Positions 13,204 through 15,402 of a stretch of 15,402 bases of DNA are shown in pieces. Numbering within the stretch: position 1 is the stretch's first letter; each line of letters starts with the position of its first letter. This stretch comes from an uncultured Lachnospiraceae bacterium (GTDB lineage Bacteria; Bacillota; Clostridia; Lachnospirales; Lachnospiraceae): positions 1-15,402 of the forward strand of contig CAMWUP010000017.1 in assembly GCA_947177465.1 (NCBI GenBank), in the 5' to 3' direction. A program made the translations under genes and the position numbers. The notes beneath the pieces are model-generated. The model was not told the origin of the DNA. It did not search any database and saw only the letters and a list, made by a program, of their open reading frames with translations.

Positions 13204-14223
13204 ATGAATTATGCGGGATACGAGCACTATACGGCGGCGGAGGGCCGCTATGAAACAATGAAATATAACCGTTGCGGCAGGAGCGGTCTGAAGCTGCCGG
13301 CGGTTTCGCTGGGTTTGTGGCACAATTTCGGAAGCAATGCGGACTTTGACAATATGACCGCCATGTGCCATACGGCGTTTGACAAGGGCATCACCCATTT
13401 TGATTTGGCAAATAATTATGGTCCCATAGCGGGAGCGGCAGAGGAGAATTTTGGAAGAATATTGCAAAAGGGAATGGGACGGTATCGGGACGAGCTGGTG
13501 ATTTCCACCAAAGCCGGCTATGATATGTGGCAGGGACCTTACGGGGACTTTGGCAGTAAAAAATATTTAGTAGCAAGCTTGGACCAAAGTCTCAAGAGAC
13601 TGGGGCTGGAGTATGTGGATATTTTTTATCACCACAGACCGGACCCTGAAACGCCCATGGAGGAAACCATGCTGGCGCTGGACGGCATTGTAAGGAGCGG
13701 CAAGGCTCTTTATGTCGGGATATCCAATTATAACAAGGAGCAGACAGAGGAAGCGGTAAAGATATTAAAGGAGCTTAGGACGCCCTTTATCATCAACCAG
13801 CGCAGATATTCCATGCTGGACCGCAGCATAGAAAAGGACGGGCTGAAATCCTATGCGGCAAAGAATGGTATCGGCATCATTGCCTTTTGTCCGTTGGAGC
13901 AGGGGCTTCTCACGGACAAGTACCTGCGCGGAATCCCAGATGACAGCCGTGTCAGAACAGATGGCAGATTTTTAAAGGAAAATGCGATAACGGAAGAAAA
14001 GATAAAGCAGATACGGGCGTTAAACGATTTGGCGGCGGCGAGAGGGGAAACGCTGGCGCAGATGGCGCTGTCCTGGATTTTACGGGACGGAGAGGTTACG
14101 AGCGTGCTGATTGGCGCTTCACGTCCTTCCCAGATACTGGACAATGTGGGCATTGTAAAAGGCGCAGGATTTACAGAGGAAGAGCTGCGTGAAATTGACA
14201 GAATTACAATGGGTGCAGCATAA
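13204..14223 (+). CDS. yghZ: YghZ-type aldo/keto reductase (AKR14-like)
   Basis: NADPH-dependent aldo/keto reductase closely resembling E. coli YghZ, which reduces L-glyceraldehyde-3-phosphate and methylglyoxal and so acts in aldehyde detoxification. The 339-residue TIM-barrel protein shares long blocks with that family: YNRCGRSGLKLPAVSLGLWH (21–40), GITHFDLANNYGP (62–74), LVISTKAGYDMW (98–109), and the cofactor-binding end VTSVLIGASRPSQI. The catalytic tetrad Asp67, Tyr72, Lys103 and His144 is complete. The C-terminus ends earlier than in the E. coli protein. AGGAGG (13191–13196) lies 7 nt before the ATG. The gene is divergent from amt and is followed closely by a GNAT gene. The physiological substrate is inferred from the family only. 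Confidence 0.9.
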   Translation: MNYAGYEHYTAAEGRYETMKYNRCGRSGLKLPAVSLGLWHNFGSNADFDNMTAMCHTAFDKGITHFDLANNYGPIAGAAEENFGRILQKGMGRYRDELVISTKAGYDMWQGPYGDFGSKKYLVASLDQSLKRLGLEYVDIFYHHRPDPETPMEETMLALDGIVRSGKALYVGISNYNKEQTEEAVKILKELRTPFIINQRRYSMLDRSIEKDGLKSYAAKNGIGIIAFCPLEQGLLTDKYLRGIPDDSRVRTDGRFLKENAITEEKIKQIRALNDLAAARGETLAQMALSWILRDGEVTSVLIGASRPSQILDNVGIVKGAGFTEEELREIDRITMGAA

Positions 14224-14242
14224 AGCGAGAGAACAAAAGAGA

Positions 14243-14788
14243 ATGATATTTATGATGGAATCGGCTAACAGAGAACGAATCCTCAAATTGGACTGTTTAT
14301 CGGAGACAGTCCGGTTTGAGGTAAAAAGACTTAATGAAGTGGATGTGGACAAAATTCTGTATTTGTGCAAGGGGAATCCGTTGTTTTACGAATATCATCC
14401 ACCGTTTGCCACAAGGGAAAGCATATTAGAGGATATGTCTGCCCTGCCGCCGCAAAAAACATATCGCGATAAATATTATGTGGGTTTTTATGAGGGAGAT
14501 TTGCCGGTGGCAGTATTGGATTTGCTTCTGGATTATCCACAGGAAGGAACTGCATATATCGGTTTTTTTATGATGGCTGCAACTTGTCAGGGAAAAGGAC
14601 TTGGGAGTAGTATTGTACAGAGAATAGCAGGCTGCTTAAAAGAAATGGGGTTTGCAAAAATAAGGCTTGCCATAGACGAAGGGAACCCGCAGAGCGAAGC
14701 TTTTTGGACCAAGAATGGTTTTGTGAAAACGGGTGAGAGACATCCCAATGATTTTTCGGCATATCTGCCGATGGAGCGGGAACTGTAG
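14243..14788 (+). CDS. GNAT family N-acetyltransferase
   Basis: GNAT acetyltransferase of about 181 residues, acceptor unknown. The domain begins near VRFEVKRLNEVDVDKI (23–38). A central FMMAATCQGKGLGSSIV block carries the acetyl-CoA loop QGKGLGS (116–122), and NPQSEAFWTKNGFVKTG (148–164) is the typical C-terminal block. The start is uncertain: ATGs at 14243, 14252 and 14255 and an in-frame GTG at 14189 inside the reductase gene are all possible, and none has a strong SD. I chose 14243, 19 nt after the reductase stop. A long hairpin (14281–14321) falls in codons 13–27. It is likely cotranscribed with the reductase and the DUF5680 gene 23 nt downstream. Confidence 0.8.
   Translation: MIFMMESANRERILKLDCLSETVRFEVKRLNEVDVDKILYLCKGNPLFYEYHPPFATRESILEDMSALPPQKTYRDKYYVGFYEGDLPVAVLDLLLDYPQEGTAYIGFFMMAATCQGKGLGSSIVQRIAGCLKEMGFAKIRLAIDEGNPQSEAFWTKNGFVKTGERHPNDFSAYLPMEREL
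14281..14321 (+). repeat. 16-bp stem-loop early in the GNAT coding region
   Basis: CCTCAAA (14281–14287) pairs with TTTGAGG (14315–14321), GGACTGT (14290–14296) pairs with ACAGTCC (14306–14312), and the TT/GG in between can form two U·G pairs in + strand RNA. This gives a continuous 16-bp stem with a 9-nt loop. The wobble pairs favour a role in the + strand transcript. It could slow ribosomes or expose a processing site, or mark the true 5' limit of the gene. Confidence 0.6.
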
Positions 14789-14811
14789 GGGTGGTTTGGA
14801 TGGAGGTTCAT

Positions 14812-15264
14812 ATGGATACAAGAGACGAAAAAGAAATAGTGGATTTTCTGATTTTGGCAAAGAGAAATACGTATGCGGCAGTAAAAAATCAGACTGTTTC
14901 ATCCAGAAAAAATTCGCATGATTTCTGCTATGAGAAGGAAGGGTTTACTTATTATGATTCTTATCTGGGCGGAAAATGTTTTGCCGGTGAGGAAGCGGTG
15001 TGGCGTTATGACAGTCCCATCTGGAGTATGAATTATGCCGGACGCGTGGTGGGAGAAAATTTTGACGGCGGTTTTTTAAAGGAGGCGTTGATGGCTGTGC
15101 CAAAAGAGCTTCCATTCCGCGGACCGGAAATATATACAAAAGACGATTATCAGTATTTCTGCAGGGTAGATGGCAGTTTTGAATGGTTTCAGGGCTATGA
15201 AGAGATATTTTATGGGAGCGAGAAAATTTATGAGTGTTATTTCCATGGAGGCGTTGTGGAGTGA
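14812..15264 (+). CDS. DUF5680 domain-containing protein
   Basis: A 150-residue protein that I recognise as the DUF5680 family, common in Firmicutes and of unknown function. Recognisable blocks are VDFLILAKRNTYAA (10–23), the central YDSYLGGKCFAGEEAVW and WSMNYAGRVV segments, PKELPFRGPEIY, and the C-terminal FEWFQGYEEIFY followed by YECYFHGG. The pattern is rich in aromatics and Gly, and the predicted protein is soluble and cytosolic, with no signal or membrane segment. ATG 14812 is chosen because GGAGGT (14802–14807) lies 4–5 nt before it; ATG 14800 overlaps that site. Family members are often found beside acetyltransferase genes, as here, but I cannot assign a role. Confidence 0.85.
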   Translation: MDTRDEKEIVDFLILAKRNTYAAVKNQTVSSRKNSHDFCYEKEGFTYYDSYLGGKCFAGEEAVWRYDSPIWSMNYAGRVVGENFDGGFLKEALMAVPKELPFRGPEIYTKDDYQYFCRVDGSFEWFQGYEEIFYGSEKIYECYFHGGVVE

Positions 15265-15310
15265 CCAAAAAGGATATTAAAGGAAGTCATAATGAGGGAT
15301 AAAAAGGAAT

Positions 15311-15402
15311 ATGTTACTACAGTATAAAAATCTAACAATTAGAAATGCCATTATTGAAGATGCCGTACGGTTGGCGGAATGGTGGCATGATGGGGCAATT
15401 TA
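15311..15402 (+). CDS. GNAT family N-acetyltransferase, N-terminal part (3' end outside window)
   Basis: The last 92 nt encode an open frame starting MLLQYKNLTIRNAIIEDAVR and continuing LAEWWHDGAI. The pattern LTIRNAxxEDAxxLAEWWxDG is typical of the first strand and helix of GNAT acetyltransferases. AAAAAGGAAT lies directly upstream of the ATG, with tight spacing. The rest of the gene, including the acetyl-CoA loop, is beyond the window, so the call rests on the N-terminus only. It would be the fourth GNAT gene in the window. Confidence 0.65.
   Translation, partial: MLLQYKNLTIRNAIIEDAVRLAEWWHDGAI

Noticed and set aside
15292..15327. 11-codon ORF with a better SD than the final GNAT start
   Set aside because: Too short to support as a gene; it may be a chance upstream ORF overlapping the GNAT start.
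1..15402. Mobile elements, CRISPR arrays, defence systems, tRNA or rRNA genes
   Set aside because: I found no transposase-like ORF, no regularly spaced repeats and no cloverleaf or rRNA-like sequence.

Overview
The window looks like chromosomal DNA of a clostridial Firmicute, most likely of the family Lachnospiraceae. I infer this from the gene order uvrC–hprK–ROK glucokinase–murB–rapZ–whiA–HPr-like, strong AGGAGG-type ribosome binding sites, moderate GC content, and protein features such as a DUF5680 protein and an Amt–PII fusion. No mobile element, CRISPR array, tRNA or rRNA gene is visible.

Region 1 (1–5603, all + strand, gaps of 14–50 nt) is a compact housekeeping operon: the 3' end of uvrC, hprK, a ROK-family glucokinase, murB, rapZ, whiA, and a small HPr-fold protein. 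The last protein has the HprK-target serine (Ser48), but Glu replaces the PTS histidine at position 15, so it is Crh-like and probably purely regulatory. The kinase and its presumed substrate are therefore in one transcription unit. Region 2 (5630–7635) holds a lipid/diacylglycerol kinase-family gene and a class II fructose-bisphosphate aldolase, closed by a strong intrinsic terminator. Fructose-1,6-bisphosphate, the aldolase substrate, is the known activator of HprK in Firmicutes, so the neighbourhood is coherent with carbon control.

Region 3 (7636–10982) contains a non-coding stretch with several hairpins, a cyclophilin-type prolyl isomerase on the – strand, a two-domain GNAT acetyltransferase, a second GNAT, a 47-codon fragment, and a MerR-family regulator. 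The regulator has a textbook MerR promoter (19-bp spacer with an inverted repeat inside it).

Region 4 (10988–13203) is an ammonium transporter fused to a C-terminal PII signalling domain (– strand). It is preceded by a leader of about 218 nt that starts at a consensus promoter (TTGACA–16–TATAAT). The leader folds into three strong hairpins, each with a 7-nt loop. The loops of the first and third are perfectly complementary (9 nt including the closing pairs), and one arm of the third can alternatively pair with the Shine–Dalgarno region. I regard this as the most interesting element in the window: a possible undescribed RNA regulator of ammonium uptake or sensing.

Region 5 (13204–15402, + strand) is a YghZ-type aldo/keto reductase, a GNAT acetyltransferase with a long hairpin early in its coding region, a DUF5680 protein, and the 5' end of another GNAT acetyltransferase cut by the window edge.
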